A DNA stretch of 64,000 nucleotides from Agromyces luteolus (GCF_009729855.1 NZ_WODA01000025.1:310001-374000); one strand, 5' to 3'; positions 47,443 to 57,845 are shown, counted from the first letter of the stretch. The notes: a model not told the origin generated them from the letters alone. Made by a program: numbers and translations.

Positions 47443-48426
47443 TCAGGCGAAGATCTGGAAAGCGGCGAACGCGACGGCCGCCGACGGGAGGATCGAGTCG
47501 AGCCGGTCGAGGAACCCGCCGTGCCCCGGCAGCCACGAACTCATGTCCTTGATGCCGAGGTCGCGCTTGATCAGCGACTCGGCGAGGTCGCCGAGGGTCG
47601 CCGAGAGGAAGATGGCCGCGCCGAAGACCAGCCCGAACCACCACGGCTGGCCGAGCATGAACAGCGCGAGCAGGACGCCGGCGATGAGACTGGCGAGCGC
47701 GCCGCCCGCGAAGCCCTCCCAGGTCTTCTTCGGGCTGATCACGGGCGCCATCGGATGCCGGCCGAAGGCGAGGCCGGACGCGTACGCACCGGTGTCGGCG
47801 GCGACGGCGAGGATGATGAACGCGAGCGTCCACCATTGGCCGCCGTCTGCCGCGGTGAGCACCACCGCGAACGTGGCGAGGAACGTGACGTACCCCTGGA
47901 CGAAGATCCCGGCCCCGAGGTCGCGCGCGAGGCCCGACGACTCGGCGCGGACGCTCCTGGAGGCCTGCTGCGCGAGCCGCCAGAGCACGACGAGGGCCAT
48001 CCCGATGAGCACGGCGGCGACCTGCCCGGCCGGTCCGCCGTAGTACGCGACGGGCACGGCGGCGACGGCCGCGACCACGGTCGGGATGCGCGGCACCCGG
48101 TAGCCGCCGTGCTTCAGCGCCGCCGCGAGCTCGGAGCTGGAGAACCCGGCCACGACGACCGCGAACACCATGAACAGCTCCTTGAACACGAGGAGGCTGA
48201 GCAGCAGTGTGCCGCCGAATGCCAGTCCGATCAGGATGGCGACGAGGAGGTTCCGACCGGTGCGCGCGTTGATGCGCTCCTGCGCCTCGTCGAACTGCGC
48301 GCGGGACGCCTCGAACTGGCGCTCGAGGTCCACCCGTCGCGCATGCATCTGCGCGCGGATCTCGTCGCGCGTCGAATGCCGCTGGTCGTCGGCGTCCGAC
48401 CGTTCCCCATCAGGGACGCCCGTCAT
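47443..48426 (-). CDS. cdsA: Phosphatidate cytidylyltransferase
   Basis: A 327-residue integral membrane enzyme making CDP-diacylglycerol from phosphatidate and CTP. A 60-residue charged N-terminus is followed by about eight helices. The C-terminal CDP-DAG synthase signature is complete: SPKKTWEG and, further on, SLIKRDLGIKD...LPGHGGFLDRLDS. The N-terminus is longer than in E. coli. Directly follows frr. Confidence 0.94.
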   Translation of the reverse strand: MTGVPDGERSDADDQRHSTRDEIRAQMHARRVDLERQFEASRAQFDEAQERINARTGRNLLVAILIGLAFGGTLLLSLLVFKELFMVFAVVVAGFSSSELAAALKHGGYRVPRIPTVVAAVAAVPVAYYGGPAGQVAAVLIGMALVVLWRLAQQASRSVRAESSGLARDLGAGIFVQGYVTFLATFAVVLTAADGGQWWTLAFIILAVAADTGAYASGLAFGRHPMAPVISPKKTWEGFAGGALASLIAGVLLALFMLGQPWWFGLVFGAAIFLSATLGDLAESLIKRDLGIKDMSSWLPGHGGFLDRLDSILPSAAVAFAAFQIFA

Positions 48427-48437
48427 GGTGTGGCCCC

Positions 48438-48992
48438 TCAGACCTCGAGGAGTTCGGCTTCCTTGCGCTTGAGAGCCTCGTCGATCTGGTCGACGTGCGA
48501 CTTGGTGACGTGCTCGAGCTCCTTCTCGCCGCGCACCACCTCGTCGTCGCCGACCTCGCCCTTCAGGGACTCGAGGTCGTCCTTCGCCTTGCGACGGATG
48601 TTCCGGACCGACACCCGCGCATCCTCGGCCTTCGAGCGCACGATCTTCACGAACTCCTTGCGACGCTCCTCCGTCAGCTCGGGGAGGGTCACGCGGATGA
48701 TGTTGCCGTCGTTCGACGGGTTCGCGCCGAGGTTCGGCGTGTCGCGGATCGCCTGCTCGATGTCCTTCATCGCCGCCTTGTCGTAGGGCGTCACGACGAG
48801 CGTGCGCGCCTCGGGATTCGCGAGCGAAGCGAGCTGGGCGAGCGGCGTCGGGGTGCCGTAGTAGCTCACCATGATCTTCTGGAAGAGCTGCGGGTTGGCG
48901 CGGCCGGTGCGAACGGAGGCGAAGTCGTCCTTGGCGACCTCCACGGCCTTCTGCATGCGTGCACTTGCTTCGGACAGTACATCCGCGATCAC
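48438..48992 (-). CDS. frr: Ribosome recycling factor
   Basis: A 184-residue RRF that splits terminated ribosomes with EF-G. Typical features: [22 protein letters not shown], the [16 protein letters not shown] loop, [18 protein letters not shown] and the C-terminal helix ending near LEV. Genes pyrH-frr-cdsA are in standard order. Confidence 0.97.
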   Translation of the reverse strand: MIADVLSEASARMQKAVEVAKDDFASVRTGRANPQLFQKIMVSYYGTPTPLAQLASLANPEARTLVVTPYDKAAMKDIEQAIRDTPNLGANPSNDGNIIRVTLPELTEERRKEFVKIVRSKAEDARVSVRNIRRKAKDDLESLKGEVGDDEVVRGEKELEHVTKSHVDQIDEALKRKEAELLEV

Positions 48993-49022
48993 GGGGACTC
49001 CTTCTCTCGGGCTCGGGACAGT

Positions 49023-49754
49023 CTATCGATCGGTGTTCGGCTCGCCGTTGCTGACGACGGTGCCGAGTTCCGCGCCGAGGATCGCCTTCGTCACGTTGCC
49101 GGCGGGCTCCATGCCGAACACCTGCATCGGCATGCCGTTGTCCATGCAGAGGCTGAACGCGGTCGAGTCGACGACCTTGAGGCCCCGCTGGAGGGCCTCC
49201 TGGTAGCTGATGCGGTCGATCTTGTGGGCGTCGGGGTTCGTGCGCGGGTCGTCGGAGTACACCCCGTCGACGCCGTTCTTGGCGACCAGCACGACGTCCG
49301 CGCCGATCTCGAGCGCGCGCTGCGCGGCGACGGTGTCGGTGGAGAAGTACGGCAGCCCGGCGCCGGCGCCGAAGATGACCACGCGCCCCTTCTCGAGGTG
49401 CCGCTCGGCGCGACGGGGGATGTAGGGCTCCGCGACCTGGGTCATCGAGATCGCGGACTGGACGCGCGTCTCGGCGCCCGCCTGCTCGAGGAAGTCCTGG
49501 AGGGCGAGCGAGTTCATCACCGTGCCGAGCATGCCCATGTAGTCGGCGCGCCCGCGGTCCATGCCGCGCTGGCTGAGCTCTGCCCCGCGGAAGAAGTTGC
49601 CGCCGCCGACGACGATCGCGACCTCGACGGTGCGTGCCGCGTCGGCGATCTCCCGCGCGAGCGAACTGACGACGTCGGGGTTGACTCCGAGTGCGCCGCC
49701 GCCGAACGCCTCGCCCGACAGCTTGAGCAGCACCCTGCGCGTGTGTTCCGTCAT
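49023..49754 (-). CDS. pyrH: UMP kinase
   Basis: A 243-residue amino-acid-kinase-fold UMP kinase. The start [13 protein letters not shown], the [11 protein letters not shown] glycine loop, [15 protein letters not shown] and [12 protein letters not shown] regions match PyrH. Start ATG 49754 has GGGGAAGGA upstream. It makes UDP for nucleic acid and cell-wall precursor synthesis. Confidence 0.97.
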   Translation of the reverse strand: MTEHTRRVLLKLSGEAFGGGALGVNPDVVSSLAREIADAARTVEVAIVVGGGNFFRGAELSQRGMDRGRADYMGMLGTVMNSLALQDFLEQAGAETRVQSAISMTQVAEPYIPRRAERHLEKGRVVIFGAGAGLPYFSTDTVAAQRALEIGADVVLVAKNGVDGVYSDDPRTNPDAHKIDRISYQEALQRGLKVVDSTAFSLCMDNGMPMQVFGMEPAGNVTKAILGAELGTVVSNGEPNTDR

Positions 49755-49865
49755 CCCCGACCGATCCTTCCCCTCTGGGAGTCAAAACTAGTGGTTCCGA
49801 GCCCGCGCCGCAGTGCAGGCGGGACCGCTCCGCGTCCGATGCGCGTCACCGCGACGTCCGGACAC

Positions 49866-49904
49866 AGCAAAGGAGCCCGGACCGCGTGATGCGGTCCGGA
49901 CTCC
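49866..49904 (-). terminator. Intrinsic terminator after tsf
   Basis: Arms 49904-49891 and 49885-49872 form a 14-bp stem with one G-U pair and a 5-nt loop (ATCAC), followed by TTT on the - strand. It lies 12 nt after the tsf stop and separates rpsB-tsf from pyrH. Confidence 0.85.
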
Positions 49905-49915
49905 CCTGGCACGTG

Positions 49916-50746
49916 TTACGCGCCGACCTTGAAGCGAGCGAAGTCGCTCACGGTCAGACCGGCGTCCTGCACGACCTTGCCGACGGACAGCTTGTTGTCC
50001 TTGGCGTAGTCCTGCTCGAGCAGTGCGACCTGCTTGAAGAACGCGCCGAGGCGACCCTCGACGATCTTCGGGAGGGCGGCCTCGGGCTTGCCCTCCTCGC
50101 GGGTGATCTGCTCGACGAGCGCGCGCTCCTTCTCGACCGCCTCGGCCGGGACGTCCTCGCGGGTGAGGTACTCGGGCGCGGCGAACGAGATGTGCTGCGC
50201 GATCGAACGCGCGGTCTCCGCGTCGTCGCCCGCGTAGCCGAGGACCACGCCGACCTGCGGGGGCAGGTCCTTCGAGGTCTTGTGCAGGTAGATCGAGAAG
50301 TGCTCGCCCTTCACGAGGCGGACGCGACGGAGCTCGACCTTCTCGCCGAGGATCGCGGCCTCGCCGTCGATGAGCCCGGCGACGGTTCCGGCCTCGGCCG
50401 GCGCGGCCAGGGCGGCCTCGACGGTCTCGGCACGGGCCGCGGCGACGGCCGCGAGCACGCGGTCGGCGAGGCCGACGAACTTGTCGCCCTTGGCGACGAA
50501 GTCGGTCTCGCACGCGAGCTCGATGAGGGTCGCGGTGCCGTCGCCGTTCTCGACGGCGGCGACGAGGCCCTCGGAGGTCGAGCGGTCGGCGCGCTTGGCG
50601 TTGCCCTTGGCACCCTTCAGGCGCAGGATCTCCGTCGCCTTCTCGATGTCGCCGTCGGCCTCGACGAGCGCGTTCTTGGTGTCGGTCATGCCGGTTCCGA
50701 GCTGCTCGCGGAGCGCCTTGATGTCGGCGATGCTGACGTTGGCCAT
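49916..50746 (-). CDS. tsf: Translation elongation factor Ts
   Basis: A 276-residue GDP exchange factor for EF-Tu. The N-terminal UBA-like domain (ADIKALREQLGTGMTDTKNALVEADGDIEKA) and the TDFVAKGDKF core motif are present. ATG 50746 is preceded by GGGAGTCCATTCC. 45 nt after rpsB. Confidence 0.97.
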   Translation of the reverse strand: MANVSIADIKALREQLGTGMTDTKNALVEADGDIEKATEILRLKGAKGNAKRADRSTSEGLVAAVENGDGTATLIELACETDFVAKGDKFVGLADRVLAAVAAARAETVEAALAAPAEAGTVAGLIDGEAAILGEKVELRRVRLVKGEHFSIYLHKTSKDLPPQVGVVLGYAGDDAETARSIAQHISFAAPEYLTREDVPAEAVEKERALVEQITREEGKPEAALPKIVEGRLGAFFKQVALLEQDYAKDNKLSVGKVVQDAGLTVSDFARFKVGA

Positions 50747-50791
50747 GTGGAATGGACTCCCTGTCGTTTCGGAGTGGGTGGGGGGTGCCGA

Positions 50792-51709
50792 CTACTCGGC
50801 GGCAGCTGCGCCCGCGGCGTCGGCCTCGGACTCGGTCGCGGCGACCTCGGTGGCCGCCTCGTCGACGACCTCGGCGGCCTCGGCCTCGGCCTCCGCCTTC
50901 GACTCCGCGACCTTCTCGGTCTCGGCGGAGGACTGCTCGGGCGTGCTCTCGGAGCCGGCCTTGAGGAGCTCCTGCTCCCACTCGGCGAGCGGCTCGGCCT
51001 CTTCGCCCTCCTCGGGCTTCTGGTGGCGCTGGATGAGGCCCTCGGCAGCGGCGTCGGCGACGATGCGCGTGAGCAGGCTCACCGAGCGGATCGCGTCGTC
51101 GTTGCCCGGGATCGGGTACTGGACCTCGTCGGGGTCGCAGTTGGTGTCGAGGATGCCGATGACGGGGATGCCGAGCTTCTTGGCCTCGTCGATCGCGAGG
51201 TGCTCCTTCTTGGTGTCCACGACCCAGAGCGCCGACGGCGTCTTCGAGAGGTTGCGGATGCCGCCGAGCGACTTGTGCAGCTTGTCGAGCTCGCGCTTCT
51301 TGAGGAGCAGCTCCTTCTTGGTGAAGCCAGAGGTGGTGCCCTCGTAGTCCAGCTCCTCGAGCTCCTTCATGCGCGCGAGGCGCTTGGAGACGGTCGCGAA
51401 GTTGGTGAGGAGGCCGCCGAGCCAACGCTGGTTGACGTACGGCTGGCCGACGCGCGTGGCCTGCTCGGCGATCGACTCCTGCGCCTGCTTCTTGGTGCCG
51501 ACGAAGAGGATGGTGCCGCCGTGGGCGACCGTCTCCTTGACGAAGTCGTAGGCCTTGTCGATGTAGGCGAGCGACTGCTGGAGGTCGATGATGTAGATGC
51601 CGGAACGCTCGGTGAAGATGAAGCGCTTCATCTTCGGGTTCCAACGGCGGGTCTGGTGCCCGAAGTGCACGCCGCTGTCGAGCAGCTGGCGGATGGTGAC
51701 GACGGCCAT
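50792..51709 (-). CDS. rpsB: 30S ribosomal protein S2
   Basis: A 305-residue S2. Family hallmarks are [30 protein letters not shown] and [19 protein letters not shown] ... [18 protein letters not shown] 60-residue acidic/Ala tail extends it beyond the usual 240, a common actinobacterial feature. RBS AGAAGGAGAACGGCC precedes the ATG. Confidence 0.97.
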   Translation of the reverse strand: MAVVTIRQLLDSGVHFGHQTRRWNPKMKRFIFTERSGIYIIDLQQSLAYIDKAYDFVKETVAHGGTILFVGTKKQAQESIAEQATRVGQPYVNQRWLGGLLTNFATVSKRLARMKELEELDYEGTTSGFTKKELLLKKRELDKLHKSLGGIRNLSKTPSALWVVDTKKEHLAIDEAKKLGIPVIGILDTNCDPDEVQYPIPGNDDAIRSVSLLTRIVADAAAEGLIQRHQKPEEGEEAEPLAEWEQELLKAGSESTPEQSSAETEKVAESKAEAEAEAAEVVDEAATEVAATESEADAAGAAAAE

Positions 51710-51873
51710 GGCCGTTCTCCTTCTGTTCTCAGTTGATGCTCCGACCGGCGGCCGGAAGCCCTGGTGCCCGGCACGGCTCCGCCGGCTCGCGCTGCGATGG
51801 CACGAGCGGGACTGAGTGGAGTCGGTGGCCGAATGGGCACGCGTAGTCGCCCCGACAGGCGGGGCGCTCCGGT

Positions 51874-51879
51874 CATGCT
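51874..51879 (-). promoter_or_regulatory. -10 box (TAGCAT) of rpsB
   Basis: GATAGCAT on the - strand gives a transcript with a leader of about 160 nt before rpsB; a short GCCCC...GGGGC hairpin lies near its 5' end. The 282-bp gap 51710-51991 holds no supported gene. Confidence 0.5.
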
Positions 51880-51991
51880 ATCACGGTGCGGCTCGGCGAC
51901 CCCTCCTCACCACCCGCCGCACGACCGGTCCCGGGCCACCGACCCGATCGGGCCTTCGACGAGCGGATGCCGCGGCCGACATGGTCGACGC

Positions 51992-52564
51992 ATGCGCCTC
52001 TCGCCCCTCCCCGGCGCGGCCGTCGCGGCGAGCGTCGCGGGCCTGCTCGCCGTCCTCGTGGTGGTGCTGGCGGCGCCGGGCTCCGCCTCGGCGTCGACCG
52101 CGGCCCGATCGATGCCGACCCCGCGCGTCGACCCGTCCGTCGTCGCGCCGGCCGATCGGTGGCTCTGGCCGGTCGGACCGCCGGTGATCGTCGTCGCGCC
52201 GTTCCGCGCCCCGCCCACGCCGTACTCCGCCGGACACCGAGGGATCGACCTCGCCGCGGCTGCCGGGAGCACGGTCGTCGCGCCCGCCGCGGGGGTCGTC
52301 TCGTTCGCCGGCCCGGTCGCGGGGCGCGGGGTGCTCTCGATCGATCACGGCGACGGCGTCGTGAGCTCGATCGAGCCCGTGGAGGCCGACCTGGCGGCGG
52401 GCGCGGCGGTCCGGGCCGGCGAGCCGGTCGCGACCGTCTCGACCGGCGGCCATTGCGACGGCGGATGCGTGCACTTCGGCGTGCGGGTGCACGGCGAGTA
52501 CGTGTCCCCGTTGCGGTGGTTCGGCGGGGTGCCGCGCGCGGTGCTGCTCCCGATGGAGGGGTGA
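51992..52564 (+). CDS. Secreted M23-like (LytM) peptidase domain protein
   Basis: A 190-residue protein with a signal peptide (about residues 1-32, ending near SASAS) and a LytM domain. The HRGIDLAA motif holds the zinc-binding His and Asp, and VHFGVR holds the final zinc His. In classical M23 enzymes this last motif is HxH; here it is C-V-H, and the usual YAHL block reads SSIEPV. Both are common in actinobacterial relatives, but hydrolase activity is uncertain. Possible cell-wall amidase regulator. Confidence 0.82.
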   Translation: MRLSPLPGAAVAASVAGLLAVLVVVLAAPGSASASTAARSMPTPRVDPSVVAPADRWLWPVGPPVIVVAPFRAPPTPYSAGHRGIDLAAAAGSTVVAPAAGVVSFAGPVAGRGVLSIDHGDGVVSSIEPVEADLAAGAAVRAGEPVATVSTGGHCDGGCVHFGVRVHGEYVSPLRWFGGVPRAVLLPMEG

Positions 52565-52577
52565 TGCCCAGCCGTGC

Positions 52578-53570
52578 TCAGGCGCGGGGGTGGGCCGTGC
52601 GATAGCTCTGCTTGAGCCGCTCGGCCGAGACGTGGGTGTAGATCTGCGTCGTGCCGAGGTTCGCGTGGCCGAGGAACTCCTGGACGGCGCGGAGGTCGGC
52701 GCCCCCGTCGAGCAGGTGCGTGGCCGCGCTGTGCCGGAAGGCGTGGGGACCGGCGGGACCGGAGCCCGGCAGTTCCGCGAGGAGGCCCGCGACGAGGCGG
52801 TGGACGCTCCTGACCCCGAGGCGCGCCCCTCGGATGCCGACGAACACCGCCCGTCCGGCATCCGCGGCGGTTCCGTTCGCGCCCGCGGCGGCGGCGAGCA
52901 GTGCGGGGCGAGCCGAGGCGAGGTAGCGCTCGAGCGCCGCAGCGGCGGGCGCGCCGTACGGCACGACGCGCTCCTTCGCACCCTTCCCCGTGACGCGGAC
53001 CGTCCGGTTCCCGCGGTCGACGTCGTCGACGTCGAGGCCGACGAGTTCGGAGACGCGCAGCCCGCAGGCGTAGAGCAGCTCGATCACGGCGAGATCGCGG
53101 ACGGCCACCGGATCGCCGTCGGCGGCTCGCGCCTGCAGGCCGTCCAGCACCGCCTCGACGGACGGCGCCGCCACGACGCGCGGCAGGGTTCGCTTGGCGC
53201 GCGGAGCGCGCAGCCGGGCCGCCGGGTCGACCGGGAGGGCGCCCGTGCGCTCGAGCCAGGCGCAGAAGCCCCGAGCGGATGCCGCGCGGCGCGCCACGGT
53301 CGCGCGGGCGAGGCCGCGCTCGGTCGCGTCCCACAACCAGTCGCGCAGCAGGTCGAGGTCGACGGCGTCGACGCCCGTCGCGGAACGCTGCTCCGCGAAC
53401 CGCGTGAGGTCGGCCAGGTCGGACGCGTAGGCGGCGACGGTGTGCTCCGAGTAGCCGCGCTCGAGGCGGACGTGCCCGAGGTAGCCCTCCACGGCGACGT
53501 CGATGCTCCTCCGACCGGCCACGGGGTGCGAGCGGGTCCGGGTCGCGGCGACGTCCACCGGATCAGCCAT
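52578..53570 (-). CDS. xerC: Site-specific tyrosine recombinase XerC
   Basis: A 330-residue recombinase that resolves chromosome dimers at dif with XerD. The N-terminal core-binding domain ([24 protein letters not shown]) precedes the catalytic domain with Arg (CGLRVSEL), Lys ([10 protein letters not shown]), HxxR ([13 protein letters not shown]), the second His ([15 protein letters not shown]) and the Tyr nucleophile in IYTHV. The frame overlaps the phosphodiesterase stop by 8 nt. Close to dprA, as in many actinobacteria. Confidence 0.93.
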   Translation of the reverse strand: MADPVDVAATRTRSHPVAGRRSIDVAVEGYLGHVRLERGYSEHTVAAYASDLADLTRFAEQRSATGVDAVDLDLLRDWLWDATERGLARATVARRAASARGFCAWLERTGALPVDPAARLRAPRAKRTLPRVVAAPSVEAVLDGLQARAADGDPVAVRDLAVIELLYACGLRVSELVGLDVDDVDRGNRTVRVTGKGAKERVVPYGAPAAAALERYLASARPALLAAAAGANGTAADAGRAVFVGIRGARLGVRSVHRLVAGLLAELPGSGPAGPHAFRHSAATHLLDGGADLRAVQEFLGHANLGTTQIYTHVSAERLKQSYRTAHPRA

Positions 53571-54483
53571 CCGTCACCCATTCCCGCTTCCGTGAGAAGC
53601 GGTCGAGTCGTCCCTCCTCGTCGAGGGCCTCGACCTCGGCGAGGAACTGCTCGCCGAAGCTCGTGATCTCGCCGAACCGTCCGACCGGGACCACCGAGGT
53701 GACGACGGTGTCGTCGAAGCAGTGCACGAGCGAGAACGACCTGCCGCCGTCGATCCCGACGAGGTGTCGCGCAGGCGCGGAGAGGTCCATCGTGTACGCG
53801 AGCGATCCGGCCACCGAGACGGGGATCCCCGCGAAGGTCCCCTGGGTCGGGTAGTGCAGGTGCCCGCCGAGGATGGCTCGGACGTCGCGGTCCCGCAGGA
53901 CCTCGGCGAACTCGTCCTGCCGTCGGAGTTCGAGGACGTCCATGAGCGCGAGCGGGGTCGCGATGGGGGCGTGGTGCAGCGCGACGATCGTCCCGTTGGG
54001 GGCGGGCTCCGCGAGCACGCGGTCGAGCCAGTCCAACGTCTCGGCTTCGAGGATGCCGTGGTGGTACCCGGGCACGCTCGAATCGACCGCGACGATGCGC
54101 AGTCCGTCGAGGCCGATGACCTGGTTGACCGGGCTCTCGTCGCCGCTCTCGTCGCCGAGCAGCACGCGCCGGAACGGCTCGCGCTCGTCGTGGTTGCCCA
54201 TGACCCAGATCAGGCGGGCGCCCGTGGCCTCGGCGACGGGGTCGAGGGCCGAGCGCACACGCCGGTAGGCGTCGTCCTCGCCGAGGTCGGCGACGTCGCC
54301 CGAGACGAGGATGGCGTCGAGCCCGCCCGTCATCCGCGAGAGCTGCTCCGTCGCGCGCTCGAGGTTGGCGACCGTGTCGGCGCGACCCCCGAGCGGCGCA
54401 CCGCCGGCGAGGAGGTGCGTGTCGCTGAGGTGCGCGATCACGTGTCGTGCCGCGGGGTACCTGCCGAGTCGAGGATGATCCAT
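53563..54483 (-). CDS. Metallophosphoesterase (CpdA-like phosphodiesterase)
   Basis: A 306-residue calcineurin-like enzyme with the full motif set: [25 protein letters not shown] and GGHLHYPTQ. The family hydrolyses cyclic nucleotides or other phosphodiesters with two metals. ATG 54481-54483 is preceded by GGAGG and TAGGCT further up. Substrate is unknown. Confidence 0.88.
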   Translation of the reverse strand: MDHPRLGRYPAARHVIAHLSDTHLLAGGAPLGGRADTVANLERATEQLSRMTGGLDAILVSGDVADLGEDDAYRRVRSALDPVAEATGARLIWVMGNHDEREPFRRVLLGDESGDESPVNQVIGLDGLRIVAVDSSVPGYHHGILEAETLDWLDRVLAEPAPNGTIVALHHAPIATPLALMDVLELRRQDEFAEVLRDRDVRAILGGHLHYPTQGTFAGIPVSVAGSLAYTMDLSAPARHLVGIDGGRSFSLVHCFDDTVVTSVVPVGRFGEITSFGEQFLAEVEALDEEGRLDRFSRKREWVTDG

Positions 54484-54532
54484 GTCTGCCTCCGCGGCCA
54501 GCCTAGGACCACCATCCACGTGAAGCCGAGCC

Positions 54533-55810
54533 TCAATCGGGGGGTCGTCGAACCCAGCCCTCCCCGGACCTGGCCGCGAGGCCCGTGGCATCCAACGCTC
54601 CGAGCGCGCCCAGGACGGCTCCGGGCGTCGATCCGGTGGATCGCACGAGCTCGTCGATCGTGCGTGCGCGGCGGACTCCGAGTGCATCGAGCACCCGCCG
54701 TTCGGCCGACGTCAATCCCTCGAGCACGTGGTCGGGACGAGACGCGGCGCCCGGCGGGGTACCGCCGTCGACTCCGACGCCGCCGATCGTGACGAGTTCG
54801 GCCATCTGCGCGGCATCCGTCACGCAGACGGCGTCGAACTCGCGGAGCAGGCGATGACAGCCCGCCGACGCGGGGCTCGTGACCGGTCCGGGCACTGCGC
54901 CGAGCGGTCGACCGAGTGCCGCCGCGTGACCCGCGGTGTTCAGCGAACCGGATCGCATGCCTGCCTCGAGCACAACCGTCGCTCCGGACGCGGCGGCGAT
55001 CAGCCGGTTGCGCTGCAGGAAGCGCCAGCGCGTCGGTGCCGCACCGCACGCGAGCTCGGAGACGACCGCGCCGGTCTCGGCGATGCGGCCGAGGAGCGTC
55101 TCGTGACCGGCCGGGTAGAAGCGGTCGACCCCGCCCGCGAGGAACGCCACGGTCGTCCCCCCGGCGGCGAGCGCCGCCCGGTGCGCGGTCCCGTCGATGC
55201 CGTACGCACCGCCGGAGACGACGGCGAACCCCCGGTCGACGAGCCCTGCCGACGCCTCGATGGCGACGTGCTCGCCGTACCCGGTCGCGGCGCGCGCTCC
55301 GACCAGGGCGATGGACGGCGACTCGGCGAGCGCCGCCGGCCGTCCCCGCACCCACAGCGCGAGCGGAGCGTGCGCGCCGAGGTCGGCGACGGCGTCGGGC
55401 CACGCGTCGTCGCCGGGAAGCAGCAGTCGGGCGCGCACGCGCGCCGCCTGGACGACCGACCGTGCGAACGCGGTCTCGTCGACGCGTGGGCGCCACCGCG
55501 CGACTCCGGCGGCGAGCTCGCGGGCGCTCGGAGCGTCGACGCCGACCGGGGCGTGCGCGGCGACCTCCTCGGCGAGCGCGGCTCCGGATCGACCGGCGAG
55601 CAGCGCCGCCGCGACGGATCGCGCGCCGAGCACGCCGACGAGTCGGCCGAGCACCCCGTCGCCGGGCTCGGAGAGGTAGCCGAGGAGCGCGGCCGCGACC
55701 GCCTCCTCGGGATCGGTCGCCGACGCCGACGTCGCATCCGGCCCGGTCCTGACCGCGGCCAGCGCGTCCGCGACGTCGCGGGCGAGGGCGCGAAGGGTGT
55801 CCGCGCTCAT
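54533..55810 (-). CDS. dprA: DNA processing protein DprA
   Basis: A 425-residue DprA/Smf. The Rossmann core is clear: IALVGARAATGYGEHVAIE, GFAVVSGGAYGIDGTAHRAAL, FLAGGVDRFYP and QRNRLIAAAS. A C-terminal winged-helix domain (RTIDELVRSTGST) follows. It loads RecA on incoming single-stranded DNA. GTG/ATG start at 55810 overlaps comM by 4 nt. The dprA-comM-yraN-rnhB run is conserved. Confidence 0.95.
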   Translation of the reverse strand: MSADTLRALARDVADALAAVRTGPDATSASATDPEEAVAAALLGYLSEPGDGVLGRLVGVLGARSVAAALLAGRSGAALAEEVAAHAPVGVDAPSARELAAGVARWRPRVDETAFARSVVQAARVRARLLLPGDDAWPDAVADLGAHAPLALWVRGRPAALAESPSIALVGARAATGYGEHVAIEASAGLVDRGFAVVSGGAYGIDGTAHRAALAAGGTTVAFLAGGVDRFYPAGHETLLGRIAETGAVVSELACGAAPTRWRFLQRNRLIAAASGATVVLEAGMRSGSLNTAGHAAALGRPLGAVPGPVTSPASAGCHRLLREFDAVCVTDAAQMAELVTIGGVGVDGGTPPGAASRPDHVLEGLTSAERRVLDALGVRRARTIDELVRSTGSTPGAVLGALGALDATGLAARSGEGWVRRPPD

Positions 55811-57387
55811 GCCGCCGTGCCCAGGCGCATCGCGAGTGCGCGCCCGACGTGCTCGGAGTTCGGGCGGTCGTCACCATCGAGGTCGGCGATCGTCCACGCG
55901 ACCTTGAGCACTCGGTCGTACCCGCGCATCGTGACGCCGCCGCGCTCGAGCGAGCGATCGAGCGACCGCGTCGCGACCGACCCGGGGTGCAGTCCGCCCT
56001 CTCCCCGGAGCCATGGGCCCGGCATCTCGGCATTGGTGCGCCACGGCGTGCCGGCGAGGCGTCGCGCCGCGGCGTCCCTGGCGCGGACGACGAGGTTGCG
56101 CGCCTCCTGCGAGCTCATCGTCGGAGCGGCCCCGGGCTCTCCGGCGCGATCACGCTCCACCTTGAGCCTCGACGGGGTGACGCGGTGCACGAAGAGCCTC
56201 AGGTCGACGCGATCGAGCAGCGGGCCGGAGATGCGTGCGAAGTACCGCCGCTTGGCGGCGGGCGGGCAGGCGCAGCCGGCGTCCGGCGCGTCGCCGCCGC
56301 CGCACGGGCACGGGTTCGCGGCGAGCACGAGCTGGAACCGGGCGGGGAAGGTCGCGACCGAGCTCGCGCGGTGGATGGTGATCCGGCCGGACTCCAGCGG
56401 CTGGCGGAGCGCGTCGAGGACGCTGGCGGGGAACTCGGGCGCCTCGTCGAGGAACAGCACGCCGTGCGATGCGCGAGCGGCCGCGCCGGGGCGGATGCCG
56501 CGGCTGCCGCCGCCGACCATCGCCGCCGCGCTCGCGGTGTGGTGCGGTGCCTCGAACGGCGGTCGCACCGACAGGGTCTCGCCGATCGGGTGGCCGGCGA
56601 GCGAGCGGAGCGAGGCGACCTCGAGCGCCGCCTCGGGCGAGAGGTCGGGCAGGATGCCCGGCAGCCGCGACGCGAGCATGGTCTTGCCCGCGCCGGGCGG
56701 TCCGGCGAGCAGCAGGTGATGACCGCCGGCCGCCGCGATGAGGAGCGCCTGGCGCGGCTCCTCGCCGCCGATGACCTCGGCGAGGTCGCCGTCGGGAGCC
56801 ACCGCATCCGCCGGCGGCGCAGCCCCGTCCGAATCGGCGACGGGCTCGCCGACGCGAACGGCCTCCGGCCCGGGCTCGCCGCCGTGCCGCTCCACCGCCT
56901 CGCGCAGGGATGCGACGGCGACCACCTCGACGCCGGGCACGAGCCGGGCCTCCGCGGCGTTCGCCGTCGGCACCATGACGCGCTCGCAGCCCGCCCGCGC
57001 GGCGGCCAGCACGGCCGGCAGGATGCCGTGCGTCGGTCGGAGCCGTCCGTCGAGCCCGAGCTCGCCGAGGTGCACGAACCGCGCCACGGACTCGGGGGCG
57101 ACGGTGCCGGCAGCGGCCAGGCAGGACATCGCGATCGCGAGGTCGAAGGCGGAGCCGTGCTTGGGGAGCGAGGCCGGCGAGAGGTTGACGGTCAGTCGGC
57201 GTGCCGGGAGGGGGCACCCCGCGTTGCCGGCGGCCGAGCGCACACGCTCGCGGGCCTCGCCGAGCGCCGTGTCGGGCAGGCCGATGATGACGAAGGCGGG
57301 CAGCTGGCTCGACAGGTCGGCCTCGACCTCGACGACCGAGCCGGAGAGTCCGACGAGCGCGATGGCGCGGGTCCGTGCGACGACCAT
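55807..57387 (-). CDS. comM: YifB/ComM-family Mg-chelatase-like AAA+ ATPase
   Basis: A 526-residue AAA+ helicase that promotes branch migration in natural transformation. The N-terminal Lon-protease-like domain (SSQLPAFVIIGLPDTALGEARERVR) precedes Walker A GPPGAGKTM (about 240), Walker B GVLFLDEAPEF and a zinc cluster NPCPCGGG...CACPP. ATG 57385-57387 overlaps yraN by 1 nt. Confidence 0.93.
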   Translation of the reverse strand: MVVARTRAIALVGLSGSVVEVEADLSSQLPAFVIIGLPDTALGEARERVRSAAGNAGCPLPARRLTVNLSPASLPKHGSAFDLAIAMSCLAAAGTVAPESVARFVHLGELGLDGRLRPTHGILPAVLAAARAGCERVMVPTANAAEARLVPGVEVVAVASLREAVERHGGEPGPEAVRVGEPVADSDGAAPPADAVAPDGDLAEVIGGEEPRQALLIAAAGGHHLLLAGPPGAGKTMLASRLPGILPDLSPEAALEVASLRSLAGHPIGETLSVRPPFEAPHHTASAAAMVGGGSRGIRPGAAARASHGVLFLDEAPEFPASVLDALRQPLESGRITIHRASSVATFPARFQLVLAANPCPCGGGDAPDAGCACPPAAKRRYFARISGPLLDRVDLRLFVHRVTPSRLKVERDRAGEPGAAPTMSSQEARNLVVRARDAAARRLAGTPWRTNAEMPGPWLRGEGGLHPGSVATRSLDRSLERGGVTMRGYDRVLKVAWTIADLDGDDRPNSEHVGRALAMRLGTAA

Positions 57388-57743
57388 CAGGCGATCCCCT
57401 CGAGGTGCTCGACGATCGCGGGACCCGAGGACGGCGCGTGCACCGCGACGGCGTCGATCCGGATGCGCGCGGTCGACTGGTCGTGCGCCTCGCACCACGC
57501 GAGTGCGAGGCGACGCAAGCGGGCGAGCTTCAGCGCGGTGATCGCCTCGAACGGGTGGCCGAAGCCCGGGCCCGTGCGGGTCTTCACCTCGGCGAAGACG
57601 GTGCAGTCCCCGTCGCGGAGCACGAGGTCGAGCTCGCCGTGCGTGCAGCGCCAGTTCCGGTCGACGACGCGCATGCCGCGCGCCTCGAGATGGTCGGCCG
57701 CGACCTGTTCACCGCGCCGCCCGAGTTCGATGTTGTGGGCCAT
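57387..57743 (-). CDS. YraN-family (UPF0102) nuclease-fold protein
   Basis: A 118-residue UPF0102 protein with a PD-(D/E)xK-like core: GELDLVLRDGDCTVFAEVKTRTG. It starts LGRRGEQVAADHLEARGMRVVDRNWR. Function unknown, probably a nuclease acting with ComM or rnhB. The ATG is preceded by GACACT-like -10, spacer 6. Confidence 0.92.
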   Translation of the reverse strand: MAHNIELGRRGEQVAADHLEARGMRVVDRNWRCTHGELDLVLRDGDCTVFAEVKTRTGPGFGHPFEAITALKLARLRRLALAWCEAHDQSTARIRIDAVAVHAPSSGPAIVEHLEGIA

Positions 57744-57845
57744 GGGCCCAGTGTCGCGTTCGGGCGCCGGCGGGCGGCCATCCGGACGCCGGTCCGTGAC
57801 CGGAACCGCCTGCGGGTCGCCGGTGGAGGACGGCTCGCGACCCCG
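57744..57845. other. Gap between yraN and DUF2469 gene
   Basis: This 102-bp gap holds the probable yraN promoter and several partial palindromes (CCGGTC-ACGGACCGG near 57790). No ORF is supported. Confidence 0.35.

Noticed and set aside
52578..53570. The tyrosine recombinase as a phage or integron integrase
   Set aside because: Context (dprA-comM neighbourhood), length and motifs fit chromosomal XerC, and no att sites, excisionase or phage genes are nearby.
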